Assembly: GCA_001899685.1 (NCBI GenBank)
Contig: MKWG01000026.1
Location: 44,023 to 108,022, forward strand
Length of the DNA stretch: 64,000 nt
Origin: Sphingobacteriales bacterium 44-15
Lineage (GTDB): Bacteria; Bacteroidota; Bacteroidia; Chitinophagales; Chitinophagaceae
Direction of reading: 5' to 3'
Position 1 is the first letter of the stretch. The number at the start of each line of letters is the position of its first letter. The notes beneath the pieces were generated by a model. The model saw only the letters and a program-made list of their open reading frames with translations, was not told the DNA's origin and made no database searches. Positions 17,445-26,671 of the stretch are shown piece after piece. The position numbers and the translations under genes were made by a program.

Positions 17445-19253
17445 CTAATAATCCAGCTCCATCTTAAGGCGGTCTCTCAACTCCTTCACCATCGGGTATT
17501 CTTCTATCATTTTAAGATACTGCTCCCTGCTGTTCAAAGGACGTTCTACGGGAACATTGTTGTCTGCGCTTTCCTGCAAAACGATATTATAAGTTAATGT
17601 GCGATTGTTATAGAATGCCTGCAGGTATTCTATCAGCGAACCCCTTTCCTGCTCTATAAATTTGAGCTGGAGATTATTTTCCACAATAATATCAAAGTTA
17701 TTGGCAGCTGTCACCTGCAGTCCGGCCAGCTTAAAATTGGTAACAGCAGAATGGTTTTTCTGCTCTTCCAGCTTTTCTATATATTTTTCCCATGCGTGCC
17801 GGAGGTTTTCAATAGTGAGCGCTTTAGCCACATCCCTCACCTGATTGTTTCGCTCAGCTATCTGCTGGCGTATTTTAGACAAAGCACCCAATGCCGGTTG
17901 CACTATCGCATTTGCAGTTTCGACACCTGCCGGCATTTTTTGCGGTGGTATGGAAGGAGAGGTTTTTATGGCTGCCGGTTGTTTGCTTTCAACAGTAGTT
18001 TCAATCACCAGCTTTGCTTCCTGCTGAGGTTTTTTGTAGTCCTGCGTTTTTGTTTCAGCAGGTTTTTGAGCTACAGGCGCTATGTGCCTGAAGGCGACAG
18101 GACGCACTGCTTCACTCAGTTTTTTTTTACCGGCTCCGCCGTCATTCACCAATTCAAATGCCTGGTTAAGATAAGTAAGCTTAATGAACGTAAGCTCTGC
18201 ATGCAGCTTTTTATTTCTCGCTCCCTTGTAGTTCAGCTCTGCTTCATTAAGGATATTCAGCGCGCTGATCAGCCATGAAGGAGAAAGCTTTTTGGCAATA
18301 TCAGCATAGCGCTGCTTAAAGCTTTCCACCACTTCAAGCAACCCTGCAATTTTTTCGTCTTTACACACCAGCACATTCCTGGCAAACTCAGCAAAGCCGT
18401 TTAACACCAGGTCTCCTTCAAACCCTTTCCTGTTAATGTCATCATACAGGAGCATTACAGCAGGCAGGTCTTGCCGGAGCATTGCTTCCGTCAGCTTAAA
18501 ATAATAATCGTCATCAAGAATATTAAGGTGCTCAAGTGTGTTGCCATAGCTCAGCTCCCCATTGGTGAAGCTCACGATCTTATCAAGTATGCTGAGCGCA
18601 TCACGCATACAGCCGTCACTCTTTTGCGCTATTACCTGCAGCGCTGCTTTTTCTGCATGAATATGTTCCTTATCTGCGATCTCCTGCAGATGGTCAACCG
18701 TATCATTGGGAGTGATGCGTTTAAAGTCGAATATCTGGCAGCGGGATAATATAGTAGGTAATATCTTATGCTTCTCGGTGGTAGCGAGAATAAAGATGGC
18801 ATAAGGCGGTGGTTCTTCCAGTGTTTTCAGGAATGCATTAAATGCCGAAGAGCTGAGCATGTGCACTTCATCTATGATATACACTTTATATTTTCCTGCC
18901 TGTGGGGCAAAGCGTACCTGCTCCGTAAGGCTCCTGATATCATCTACCGAGTTATTACTGGCGGCATCCAGCTCATGAATGTTAAGCGATGTGCCTTCAT
19001 TAAAAGATTTGCAGGACGTGCAGGTATTACAGGCTTCGCCATCCGCCTGTATATTTTCACAATTGATGGTTTTGGCAAGTATCCTGGCGCAGGTAGTTTT
19101 CCCAACCCCTCTCGGGCCACAGAATAAAAAAGCATGCGCCAGTTGCTTGTTTTTTATCGCATTCTTTAGTGTAGTGGTGATATGCCCCTGCCCTACAACC
19201 GTATTAAAAGTCTGGGGGCGATACTTACGTGCAGATACAATAAAATTATCCAT
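17445..19253 (-). CDS. dnaX: DNA polymerase III subunit gamma/tau
   Basis: The 602-residue clamp-loader subunit begins with the typical VSARKYRPQTFNTVVGQ. Walker A is GPRGVGKT (46-53), the zinc module uses Cys65, Cys75, Cys78 and Cys81, DEVHMLS is Walker B and ILSRCQ holds the SRC sensor motif. The C-terminal part (from about residue 375) is low in conservation and probably tau-specific for contacting the polymerase. A TACATTTG box at 19273-19280 stands 20 bp ahead of the start. No programmed frameshift site was examined in detail. Confidence 0.95.
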   Translation of the reverse strand: MDNFIVSARKYRPQTFNTVVGQGHITTTLKNAIKNKQLAHAFLFCGPRGVGKTTCARILAKTINCENIQADGEACNTCTSCKSFNEGTSLNIHELDAASNNSVDDIRSLTEQVRFAPQAGKYKVYIIDEVHMLSSSAFNAFLKTLEEPPPYAIFILATTEKHKILPTILSRCQIFDFKRITPNDTVDHLQEIADKEHIHAEKAALQVIAQKSDGCMRDALSILDKIVSFTNGELSYGNTLEHLNILDDDYYFKLTEAMLRQDLPAVMLLYDDINRKGFEGDLVLNGFAEFARNVLVCKDEKIAGLLEVVESFKQRYADIAKKLSPSWLISALNILNEAELNYKGARNKKLHAELTFIKLTYLNQAFELVNDGGAGKKKLSEAVRPVAFRHIAPVAQKPAETKTQDYKKPQQEAKLVIETTVESKQPAAIKTSPSIPPQKMPAGVETANAIVQPALGALSKIRQQIAERNNQVRDVAKALTIENLRHAWEKYIEKLEEQKNHSAVTNFKLAGLQVTAANNFDIIVENNLQLKFIEQERGSLIEYLQAFYNNRTLTYNIVLQESADNNVPVERPLNSREQYLKMIEEYPMVKELRDRLKMELDY

Positions 19254-19272
19254 ACCTCTGTTGCGCTTTATG

Positions 19273-19280
19273 CAAATGTA
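19273..19280 (-). promoter_or_regulatory. Bacteroidota -7 promoter box for dnaX
   Basis: Read on the minus strand this is TACATTTG, a perfect match to the Bacteroidota -7 consensus TAnnTTTG, 19 bases before the dnaX ATG. The -33 region is weak (TATT or ATTT rather than TTTG), so the call rests on the -7 box and its position. Confidence 0.45.
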
Positions 19281-19345
19281 AGGGAAGTAGTAATGCGGAA
19301 ATATCAGAATATTACAGTGTGGAAATATGGGGGAATACGGAGTTA

Positions 19346-19427
19346 CAGGTTACAAGTTTCAGGTTTCAGGTTTCACATGCACTGTTCAGGCTTCCGGTTA
19401 CAGGCACAACCTGAAACTTGTAACCTG
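19346..19427. repeat. 20-bp perfect inverted repeat between dnaX and glpK
   Basis: Bases 19346-19365 (CAGGTTACAAGTTTCAGGTT) are the exact reverse complement of 19408-19427. The spacer is 42 bp and contains tandem TTTCAGG units (19357-19373). The repeat lies between divergent genes, 92 bp from dnaX and 94 bp from glpK. It is followed at about 19446-19482 by a run of CTCACCTCTCACATTTCACC type that resembles a repeat family seen elsewhere in the window. Confidence 0.85.
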
Positions 19428-19521
19428 AGTCTTATGCCTGCAACCTTCTCACCTCTCACATTTCACCTCTCACCCTCTCCATATCCCATTTTTCTTTATC
19501 TTCAAACCCAAAGATTGCTAT

Positions 19522-21015
19522 ATGTCAACTTATATTCTTTCTTTAGACCAGGGAACAACAAGCTCACGCGCTATTATTTTTGATAAGAACGGTTCGATAA
19601 TTTCTGTTGCTCAAAAAGAATTCAGGCAGATATTTCCACAGCCGGGATGGGTGGAGCATGATCCCAACGAAATATGGAGCACACAGTTGGGAGTAGCCGC
19701 CGAGGCGATAAGCAAAGCCGGGCTGAGCATTGAAAATATCGCAGCCATAGGCATTACCAACCAGAGGGAAACAACCGTAGTATGGGAACGCAACACCGGC
19801 AAACCAATATACAATGCCATAGTATGGCAGGACAGACGCACTGCGGCCTTCTGCGATGAGCTCAAAGCAAAAGGAACAGATAAAATCATACAGCAGAAGA
19901 CAGGGCTGATTATTGACGCTTATTTTTCAGGCACCAAGGTGAAATGGATACTTGATAATGTAGAAGGTGCAAGAGAGAAAGCAAATAAAGGGGACCTGTG
20001 CTTCGGCACTATTGATTCCTGGCTGCTGTGGAACCTCACCAAAGGGAAAATACATGCTACCGATGTATCCAACGCTTCCCGTACGCTATTATTCAACATA
20101 CATACATTACAATGGGATGGCGAGCTTGAAAAGATATTCGATATACCCGGCAATATGCTTCCGCAGGTAAGAAGCAGCAGCGAGGTATACGGCGAAACGC
20201 AAAACATACTCACGGCCCATCACATTCCCATTGCCGGTATAGCCGGCGATCAGCAGTCTGCTCTCTTCGGGCAAATGTGCACGCAACCCGGCATGGTAAA
20301 AAATACTTATGGTACCGGTTGCTTCATGCTCATGAACACCGGTGAAAAAGCTGTACCATCCCAAAACAACCTGCTCACAACGGTAGCATGGAAGGTGAAT
20401 GGCATCACCCAGTATGCGCTGGAAGGCAGTGTGTTTATTGCCGGCGCCGTTGTGCAATGGCTCAGGGATGGGTTAGGCATTATCCATTCTTCATCTGAAG
20501 TGGAAGCGCTTGCGCAGAAAGTAGCCAATAGCGAAGGCGTATATATTGTTCCTGCCTTTGCCGGACTGGGCGCGCCTTACTGGGACCAGCATGCAAGAGG
20601 GAGTATATTTGGTATGACAAGAGGCACCACCGCTGCACATATTGCAAGAGCTGCGCTCGACAGCATTGCTTACCAAACCGTTGATGTATTAAAGGCAATG
20701 GAATCCGATTCCGGTATTGCTATTAAAGAACTGAGAGTAGACGGGGGCGCAACCGTCAACAACCTGATGATGCAGTTTCAGAGCAACGTTTTGGATACGC
20801 ATGTCATCCGGCCCAAAGTGATTGAAACAACGGCGCTCGGGGCGGCTTATCTTGCAGGCCTGGCAGTAGGTTACTGGAAAGATATGGATGAAATAAAAGC
20901 TCAATGGGAAGCGGAGAAAACCTTTATACCTGATATGACGGAAGTCAGCCGCAATCAATTATACAAGGGATGGCTCAGGGCAGTGAAGGCTACCCAGGCC
21001 TGGGCTGCCGTATGA
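19522..21015 (+). CDS. glpK: Glycerol kinase
   Basis: The 497-residue protein begins [20 protein letters not shown], the FGGY-kinase phosphate loop, and has [25 protein letters not shown] and the C-terminal [17 protein letters not shown] signature. It phosphorylates glycerol to glycerol 3-phosphate in the cytoplasm using ATP. glpD follows 54 bp downstream, so the pair forms a glycerol-use operon. No glpF channel gene or repressor gene is seen nearby. Confidence 0.97.
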   Translation: MSTYILSLDQGTTSSRAIIFDKNGSIISVAQKEFRQIFPQPGWVEHDPNEIWSTQLGVAAEAISKAGLSIENIAAIGITNQRETTVVWERNTGKPIYNAIVWQDRRTAAFCDELKAKGTDKIIQQKTGLIIDAYFSGTKVKWILDNVEGAREKANKGDLCFGTIDSWLLWNLTKGKIHATDVSNASRTLLFNIHTLQWDGELEKIFDIPGNMLPQVRSSSEVYGETQNILTAHHIPIAGIAGDQQSALFGQMCTQPGMVKNTYGTGCFMLMNTGEKAVPSQNNLLTTVAWKVNGITQYALEGSVFIAGAVVQWLRDGLGIIHSSSEVEALAQKVANSEGVYIVPAFAGLGAPYWDQHARGSIFGMTRGTTAAHIARAALDSIAYQTVDVLKAMESDSGIAIKELRVDGGATVNNLMMQFQSNVLDTHVIRPKVIETTALGAAYLAGLAVGYWKDMDEIKAQWEAEKTFIPDMTEVSRNQLYKGWLRAVKATQAWAAV

Positions 21016-21069
21016 CGTTTGTAACTGCCATATATTTATTGAAAATGAAAACAAAAACAAGAGCAGTTT

Positions 21070-22632
21070 ATGAACAGGGCTGAAATGCTGGCAAGGCTTG
21101 AAAAGGAAAAAGAATGGGACATAATCATTATCGGCGGGGGCGCTACAGGACTCGGCGCAGCAGTAGACGCCTCTTCAAGAGGGTATAAAACTTTGCTGCT
21201 GGAGAGGCTTGATTTTGCCAAAGGCACATCAAGCCGGGCTACCAAGCTGGTACACGGCGGCGTCAGATACCTGGCTCAGGGAAATATAAAGCTTGTGATG
21301 GAAGCTTTAAGAGAAAGAGGGCTGCTATTAAAAAATGCCCCTCATCTCACCCGCAACCAGGCGTTTGTGCTCCCTTCCTATAGCTGGCGCGGAAAATGGT
21401 TTTACGGTATAGGACTTAAGATCTACGACCTGATGTCGGGTAAGCTGAGCATAGGAAAAACAAAGCTGCTTTCTTCAAAAACAACAGCACGGTATCTTCC
21501 CGCAGTAACTACAGACAGGCTCAGCGGCGGTATCCTGTATCATGACGGGCAGTTTGATGACGCCCGCCTGGCACTGAATCTTGCTCAAACCGCTGCAGAG
21601 CAGGGCGCTGTAGTGCTGAACTATATGGAGGTATTTGATCTTGATAAAGAAAAGGATAAGGTATCAGGTGTATTTGCTGAAGATATCCTGAGCGGAAAAG
21701 AATATGAGCTGAAGGCCAAAGCCGTGATCAATGCTACCGGTGTATTTACCGACGATATCCTGGAGATGGACGATGAGCGCCACCACCATATTGTCTCTCC
21801 CTCGCAGGGAATTCATTTTGTGGTGGACAAAAAATTCTTTCCCGGTGATCATGCCATGATGATCCCAAAAACAGATGACGGCCGGGTGCTGTTTGCTGTG
21901 CCCTGGCATAATCATGTCATTATAGGAACAACAGATACGCCGGTGCAGGAACCTTTGCCCGAGCCTACTCCTCTTGATGAAGAGATCGCGTTTATTTTTC
22001 GCAACATCAACCGCTATCTCACCACCAATATAACCAAAGCAGACATCAAAACCGTTTTTGCAGGATTGCGCCCGCTGGTAAAGGCGCCCGGGCAAAAGAA
22101 TACGGCGCTGATGCCGAGAGATCATACTATTATCGTATCTAAAAGCAATCTTATTACTATTACCGGTGGTAAATGGACCACCTATCGCAGGATGGCAAAA
22201 GACGCCGTTGACAATGCTGCTTTTGTATCTAAGGTCACCCGGAAACCATGCATTACTGAAACACTGCACATACATGGCTGGACCGAAGATCCTGACAGCA
22301 AAGAGACTTTACGTTTTTACGGCAGCGATGCAGCAGGGATAAAACAACTGATGAATGAAAATCATTTTTTAAGCGAAAGGCTTCACCCTGCATTTGATTA
22401 TACAAAAGCAATGGTAGTATGGGCTGTACAAAAAGAAATGGCAATGACAATAGAAGACGTGCTGGCAAGAAGAATGCGAATGCTGTTCCTGGATGCGCAG
22501 GCGGCAATAGATACAGCGCCGGCTGTTGCAGCAATTATGGCGAAGGAAATGGGCAAAGATGACAACTGGGTAAAAGAGCAGACAGAACAGTTCACAGCCC
22601 TGGCAAAAAAATACCTGTTGCCGCAGGCATAG
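21070..22632 (+). CDS. glpD: Glycerol-3-phosphate dehydrogenase/oxidase
   Basis: The 520-residue flavoprotein has the FAD-binding IIIGGGATGLGAAVDASSRG at about residues 18-37, then FAKGTSSRATKLVHGGVRYL and a C-terminal ITGGKWTTYRRMAKD segment, all standard for the FAD-dependent GlpD/GlpO group. It oxidises glycerol 3-phosphate to dihydroxyacetone phosphate at the membrane, passing electrons to quinone or oxygen. It completes the pathway begun by glpK upstream. It is convergent with the hexapeptide acyltransferase gene, 27 bp away. Confidence 0.95.
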   Translation: MNRAEMLARLEKEKEWDIIIIGGGATGLGAAVDASSRGYKTLLLERLDFAKGTSSRATKLVHGGVRYLAQGNIKLVMEALRERGLLLKNAPHLTRNQAFVLPSYSWRGKWFYGIGLKIYDLMSGKLSIGKTKLLSSKTTARYLPAVTTDRLSGGILYHDGQFDDARLALNLAQTAAEQGAVVLNYMEVFDLDKEKDKVSGVFAEDILSGKEYELKAKAVINATGVFTDDILEMDDERHHHIVSPSQGIHFVVDKKFFPGDHAMMIPKTDDGRVLFAVPWHNHVIIGTTDTPVQEPLPEPTPLDEEIAFIFRNINRYLTTNITKADIKTVFAGLRPLVKAPGQKNTALMPRDHTIIVSKSNLITITGGKWTTYRRMAKDAVDNAAFVSKVTRKPCITETLHIHGWTEDPDSKETLRFYGSDAAGIKQLMNENHFLSERLHPAFDYTKAMVVWAVQKEMAMTIEDVLARRMRMLFLDAQAAIDTAPAVAAIMAKEMGKDDNWVKEQTEQFTALAKKYLLPQA

Positions 22633-22659
22633 AAAAACCTTGATTTCCGCGACAGAATA

Positions 22660-23208
22660 TTATTCTAATATATATTCAATATAACGGTCTGTTGGATTAT
22701 CCTTTGGAACAATCTTACACGGGTTTCCTAAAACCAGTGAAAAAGGAGGAACATCAACATTTACAAAAGAGTTAGGGGCCACTAAAACATTATCGCCGAT
22801 ATTTATATTTCCGACAATAACAGAACCTGTTCCAATCCAAACATTATTTCCAATGGTCGGAAACCCATTTAGCCTGCCCCTGTTAGCCTTCCCTATCGTT
22901 ACATTATGAGCAATATTACAATTCTTCCCGATTTTTGCTTTAGGACTAATAACGATGGTTCCAAAATGCCCGATATAAAAGCCTTCTCCGATCTGGGTTG
23001 TATATGGAATTTGTATTCCGAATTTAAACGAATATCTACGAAGAAGCACTCTGTACAGTAACCACATTGGCGAGTACTTTCTGCATTTAGAAATTTTTCT
23101 TACAATATACATATATCTGAACCCGGGTGTCAGAAGTCCTCTAAGGAGCCCCTTCGTACCTGTCAGACCATCATATCTATAGAGGTCAGCTTTGATTACT
23201 CTATCCAT
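22660..23208 (-). CDS. Hexapeptide-repeat acyltransferase (serine acetyltransferase-like)
   Basis: Starting at MDRVIKADLYRYDG (23208), which fits relatives better than the ATG at 23304, the protein has 182 residues. The C-terminal half is a left-handed beta helix of hexapeptide repeats: IGEGFYIGHFGTIVISPKAK, IGKNCNIAHNVTIG, IGNNVWIGTGSVIVG and IGDNVLVAPNSF. This layout is shared by CysE and by the sugar O-acetyltransferases of colanic-acid type clusters. The N-terminal helical part is shorter than in CysE, and there is no cysteine-synthesis gene nearby, so a glycan or lipid acetylating role is more likely. It looks richer in A+T than the flanking genes and may be a recent insertion. Confidence 0.8.
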   Translation of the reverse strand: MDRVIKADLYRYDGLTGTKGLLRGLLTPGFRYMYIVRKISKCRKYSPMWLLYRVLLRRYSFKFGIQIPYTTQIGEGFYIGHFGTIVISPKAKIGKNCNIAHNVTIGKANRGRLNGFPTIGNNVWIGTGSVIVGNINIGDNVLVAPNSFVNVDVPPFSLVLGNPCKIVPKDNPTDRYIEYILE

Positions 23209-23323
23209 TTTAAAAAATATAAATTTAGGATTGGCATTTGTTACATTTGGTTCACCATGATTCAGGCGGCAACCGAAACCCAATAAAGATACAACAGTTG
23301 ACAATTACACTGTCAATAACGCA

Positions 23324-24634
23324 CTAATGCGCAAAATTCACTTCGTAAACTCCTTTTATTCTTTCTATCGGTGGATTGAAATATCCAAATTTCAGATCGG
23401 GAAATTCTTCATGGATCAGTTCCATCAATTGTTTTACTCCCATACATTCACCGGTTTCATTCACGCTGATCTTTCCCATATACCAGTCGGGATCAATATT
23501 GAAATTGCGCCACTGGATCATAGACAGCCCTGTTTCGATAATTAATTTTCTAAGGGCTTCATATTCTTCAACGCTATCTGTCATCCCCGGAAAAACAAAG
23601 TAATTGATGGATGCCCAGCCACCATAGCTACGAACAACTTTGAGACTTTCAACAATATCTTCAAAGCTGTAATTATTGGGACGGTAATACGCTTCATAGA
23701 TATGCTTGCGGGCAGAGTTGGTGCTTACCCGTATGCTGTTAAGTCCTGCTTCACATAATGCAGCAACTGCAGCCGGCTTTGAGCCATTAGTATTAATATT
23801 GATGCTGCCTTTGTCAGTATGTTTTCGGATTTCCTTAATAGCTTTTGCTATCGTTTCCCACATCAGCAACGGTTCTCCTTCACAACCCTGCCCAAAGCTG
23901 ATCAAAGGAAAAGGAGCTGTTTCAAGATGAGGCACCGTAAACTCAACAATTTCTTCAGCCGTCGGCTTAAAATTCAACCTGTCCTGGGTAGACGGTATGG
24001 ATTCTTCCTCCGGTTGAAAAGATATACAACCAATACAGTTGGCATTACATGCCGGTGATGAGGGAACGGGACACTCCCATCTTCCCATAAAATAATTTCT
24101 TGCTGCGGGACAGTGATAAGTAAGGCAACAGTTTTCTGCAAGATGCTTTACCAGCCGGTTTTGCGGATAAGCCTTCAACAATACCTCAACGCCATGATGG
24201 ATGGTTGTATCATCATAACCGCTGCATTCCTGGCGTATGTCCTGCTCAATGCGGACAGCAGGAACATAAAATTTATCATTCCACCATGCCGCAGCAGTAT
24301 AACAAAACAGTGGCAACACGGGAGCTTCCGGCGTTGTTTCATACGCTGCAATATACAGTCCGGTATGTGCAGGAGGAATAAATGCAGCTACGGCCCAGCC
24401 TTTGGTACACAGGCGCATTTCACCGGTATGTACATCAATACCGATGCCGCGCCTGCCGGGCAATTCATATAATGATCCGCCATCAGGCAATTCTATCCAG
24501 TCTTCCACGGATACGGGAAGCGCGTCCCACCCCGTTCTGCCTGCAGCATACAGGGAAGTATCTTCAAATATCTCTCCTTTACCGTTGGAGTATAATAAAT
24601 ATGGTGATTGAGTTAAAGGCATATAGTTAATCAT
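23324..24634 (-). CDS. Radical SAM protein of unknown substrate
   Basis: The 436-residue protein has the CX3CX2C cluster-binding motif CNANCIGC at Cys196, Cys200 and Cys203, placed unusually late after a roughly 185-residue N-terminal domain that carries its own cysteines (CSGYDD, ENCCLTYHCP). The TIM-barrel part shows LISFGQGCEGEPLL (the GGEP-like motif) and ININTNGSKPAAVAAL. The fold and chemistry class are clear but the product is not. Start 24634 overlaps the ftsY stop by 8 bp; the next ATG at 24622 would avoid this. Either way it is in the ftsY transcript. Confidence 0.85.
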   Translation of the reverse strand: MINYMPLTQSPYLLYSNGKGEIFEDTSLYAAGRTGWDALPVSVEDWIELPDGGSLYELPGRRGIGIDVHTGEMRLCTKGWAVAAFIPPAHTGLYIAAYETTPEAPVLPLFCYTAAAWWNDKFYVPAVRIEQDIRQECSGYDDTTIHHGVEVLLKAYPQNRLVKHLAENCCLTYHCPAARNYFMGRWECPVPSSPACNANCIGCISFQPEEESIPSTQDRLNFKPTAEEIVEFTVPHLETAPFPLISFGQGCEGEPLLMWETIAKAIKEIRKHTDKGSININTNGSKPAAVAALCEAGLNSIRVSTNSARKHIYEAYYRPNNYSFEDIVESLKVVRSYGGWASINYFVFPGMTDSVEEYEALRKLIIETGLSMIQWRNFNIDPDWYMGKISVNETGECMGVKQLMELIHEEFPDLKFGYFNPPIERIKGVYEVNFAH

Positions 24635-25604
24635 TTGCCGCTGTCTGCTCCAGGTTAAACAGGCTGTCTACAAATTCATGCTTATTAAATACCAGCAGGT
24701 CTTCCATTTTTTCCCCGACGCCGATAAATTTTACCGGGATCCTGAACTGGTGAGCTATGGATAAAACCACTCCCCCTTTCGCTGTTCCATCTAATTTGGT
24801 AATTGTCAAAGCAGTAACATCTGTGGCTGCGGTAAATTGTTTTGCCTGTTCCAGAGCGTTCTGCCCTGTAGAGCCGTCGAGCACCAGCATCACCTCATGA
24901 GGTGCGCCGGGAATTACTTTTTGTATCACCCTTTTTATTTTGCCCAGCTCTTCCATCAGGTGTGTTTTATTGTGCAGGCGGCCCGCCGTATCAATCAATA
25001 TGATGTCAGCTCCTCTTGCCACCCCGCTGGTTACCGTATCAAACGCTACGGAAGCCGGGTCGCTCCCGGTCTCTTTTTTAACGATAGGCACTCCCACTCT
25101 TTCACTCCATATCGTCAACTGTTCCACGGCTGCTGCCCTGAAAGTATCTGCAGCGCCCAGCAAAACTGATTTACCGGCTTTTTTAAAATTATATGCCAGC
25201 TTGCCTATAGTGGTTGTTTTCCCTACCCCGTTCACGCCTACCACCAGCATTACATAGGGTTTGGCCGGCAGCCCGGCGGTGAAATCGTAAGCATCTTTTT
25301 CAGATGCATCTGCCAGAATGGATTCTATTTCTTCCTGTAATATTGTATTCAGCTCAGAGGTGTTGAGATATTTATCTTTTGCAACACGGGCTTCTATCTT
25401 TTCAATGATCTTCACGGTAGTTGTAATACCCACATCAGCGCTCACCAGCGCATCTTCAAGATTATCAAGCACTTCTTCATCTACTGTGCTTTTGCCTGCA
25501 ACAGCCTTGGTGAGCCTGGACAAAAAACCTGTCTTGGTTTTTTGCAATCCCTGGTCGAGAGTTTCTTTTTCTTTTTTGCCAAACAACTTTCCAAAAAATC
25601 CCAT
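24627..25604 (-). CDS. ftsY: Signal recognition particle receptor FtsY
   Basis: The 325-residue SRP GTPase has a short N-terminal A region, an NG domain with G1 GVNGVGKTTT (about 123-132), ADTFRAAAVEQL, DTAGRLHNK and TKLDGTAKGG. It docks SRP-ribosome complexes at the cytoplasmic membrane. It lies 9 bp downstream of a GNAT gene and belongs to the run rpmB-rpmG-DUF4295-(GNAT)-ftsY that is common in Bacteroidota, here with an extra acetyltransferase gene. Confidence 0.97.
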   Translation of the reverse strand: MGFFGKLFGKKEKETLDQGLQKTKTGFLSRLTKAVAGKSTVDEEVLDNLEDALVSADVGITTTVKIIEKIEARVAKDKYLNTSELNTILQEEIESILADASEKDAYDFTAGLPAKPYVMLVVGVNGVGKTTTIGKLAYNFKKAGKSVLLGAADTFRAAAVEQLTIWSERVGVPIVKKETGSDPASVAFDTVTSGVARGADIILIDTAGRLHNKTHLMEELGKIKRVIQKVIPGAPHEVMLVLDGSTGQNALEQAKQFTAATDVTALTITKLDGTAKGGVVLSIAHQFRIPVKFIGVGEKMEDLLVFNKHEFVDSLFNLEQTAAND

Positions 25605-25613
25605 ACAACCGGT

Positions 25614-26144
25614 TTAATAGTATAAGTTGAAACGCATGAGAAAATCATCCTGCGTCATTTCATTAAAATAATTAAAAACAGCGGTTTCATAGATCACAAA
25701 TCCGGCCTTTTGGTAAAACTGTATTGCCTTGGTGTTTTCCTGCCATACCTGCAGCCATATAAGGTCGTATTTGCCCATTGCAGCCATTTCTTTGCACTTG
25801 TCCATCATATCCTTACCCACTTTTACGCCCTGGTATTCCTTCAGTACATATATTCTTTCGAGTTCAATAGTATGTTGCTGTTCAAGTCTTTTAGCTTTCC
25901 TGTCGCTCCTGAGTTTAGTAAATGCCGCAGGCTTTCCGTCTAAAAAGGCGATATAGAAAGTAGCCTGGGAATTATTGAGCTCAGCAGCTATTGCATCAGG
26001 AGAAAACCTTTTCTCCACGTAGCTCTCAATCACCCCGTTGTTCGTTACTTCTGCATAAGTCTCTACAAATGTCTTGCGCCCAAGATCTACTATAATATCA
26101 CGGTCTTCGGGAGCTGCCTGGCGTATAAAAATATTGCTTTTCAT
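25614..26144 (-). CDS. GNAT family N-acetyltransferase
   Basis: The 176-residue protein has the GNAT fold: the N-terminal IFIRQAAPEDRDIIVDLGRK, a central LERIYVLKEYQGVKVGKDMM with the acetyl-CoA pyrophosphate loop, and the late WQENTKAIQFYQKAGF motif. It acetylates an amine; the position between DUF4295 and ftsY hints at a ribosomal or translation-linked substrate, but that is inference. A hairpin with a T-rich tail separates it from DUF4295. Confidence 0.88.
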   Translation of the reverse strand: MKSNIFIRQAAPEDRDIIVDLGRKTFVETYAEVTNNGVIESYVEKRFSPDAIAAELNNSQATFYIAFLDGKPAAFTKLRSDRKAKRLEQQHTIELERIYVLKEYQGVKVGKDMMDKCKEMAAMGKYDLIWLQVWQENTKAIQFYQKAGFVIYETAVFNYFNEMTQDDFLMRFNLYY

Positions 26145-26163
26145 AAAATTCTTAAAAATGACA

Positions 26164-26194
26164 AAAGCCGTCGCGGTATTAACGTGACAGCTTT
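26164..26194 (-). terminator. Possible intrinsic terminator or attenuator after DUF4295
   Basis: On the minus strand AAAGCTGTC (26194-26186) pairs with GACGGCTTT (26172-26164) in a 9-bp stem with one G-T pair, followed by TTGTCATTTTT. It lies 25 bp past the DUF4295 stop and could end or lower transcription of the ribosomal-protein genes before the GNAT-ftsY genes. Confidence 0.45.
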
Positions 26195-26218
26195 CTCTGC
26201 TCTTTTTAAGTAAGGGAC

Positions 26219-26392
26219 TTATTTCTGAGCCAGGAATTCTTTGATCTTGTCTTTATGAACAATAGCTTCTTTAAAGGTATAAGCACCCGTTTTGGGGCTG
26301 CGTACAGCACGTACAACTTTAGTCCAGTTCTTTGCTTCTGCGGCTGCTTTCTGGTCTTTTGTCTTTATCGCTGTTTTTGCTGCTTTTGCCAT
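26219..26392 (-). CDS. DUF4295 small basic protein
   Basis: This 57-residue lysine-rich protein runs MAKAAKTAIKTKDQK to IKEFLAQK. It is too short for usual gene cut-offs but matches DUF4295, a family found in Bacteroidota directly after rpmG. The basic composition and the place in a ribosomal-protein operon suggest a ribosome-associated role; its function is unknown. It is separated from rpmG by 71 bp that hold an inverted repeat. Confidence 0.92.
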   Translation of the reverse strand: MAKAAKTAIKTKDQKAAAEAKNWTKVVRAVRSPKTGAYTFKEAIVHKDKIKEFLAQK

Positions 26393-26415
26393 GATGTATA
26401 ATTTGAAAATGGGGA

Positions 26416-26460
26416 ATTTGAAAATTTGAAAATGAAAAAGTGATTTTCAAATCTTCAAAT
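26416..26460. repeat. 18-bp inverted repeat between rpmG and DUF4295
   Basis: ATTTGAAAATTTGAAAAT (26416-26433) pairs with ATTTTCAAATCTTCAAAT (26443-26460) with one mismatch, leaving a 9-base loop. A further ATTTGAAAAT copy lies at 26401-26410. In the transcript the hairpin would sit immediately after the rpmG stop codon and before DUF4295, where it may act as a processing site or partial terminator. Confidence 0.8.
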
Positions 26461-26463
26461 AGT

Positions 26464-26646
26464 TTATTTAATCTCTTTGTGAACAGTAACTTTCTTCAAA
26501 ATAGGATTGTACTTCTTTAACTCCAGACGTTCAGGGGTATTCTTTTTATTCTTGTTACTGATGTAACGGCTGGTACCCGGCAGGCCACTGTTTTTGTGCT
26601 CCGTGCATTCGAGTATCACCTGTACCCTGTTACCTTTCTTCGCCAT
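26464..26646 (-). CDS. rpmG: 50S ribosomal protein L33
   Basis: The 60-residue protein [20 protein letters not shown] with [20 protein letters not shown] and [17 protein letters not shown] is a typical L33. It lacks the two CxxC zinc pairs, so it is the zinc-free form. It binds near the E site of the 50S subunit. It lies 25 bp after rpmB in the same operon. Confidence 0.97.
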   Translation of the reverse strand: MAKKGNRVQVILECTEHKNSGLPGTSRYISNKNKKNTPERLELKKYNPILKKVTVHKEIK

Positions 26647-26671
26647 GATAGATTATTTTTAAAATTGTTTA

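Noticed and set aside
19346..19427. Possible terminator between dnaX and glpK
   Set aside because: The flanking genes are divergent and both start here, so a terminator role for the 20-bp inverted repeat does not fit.
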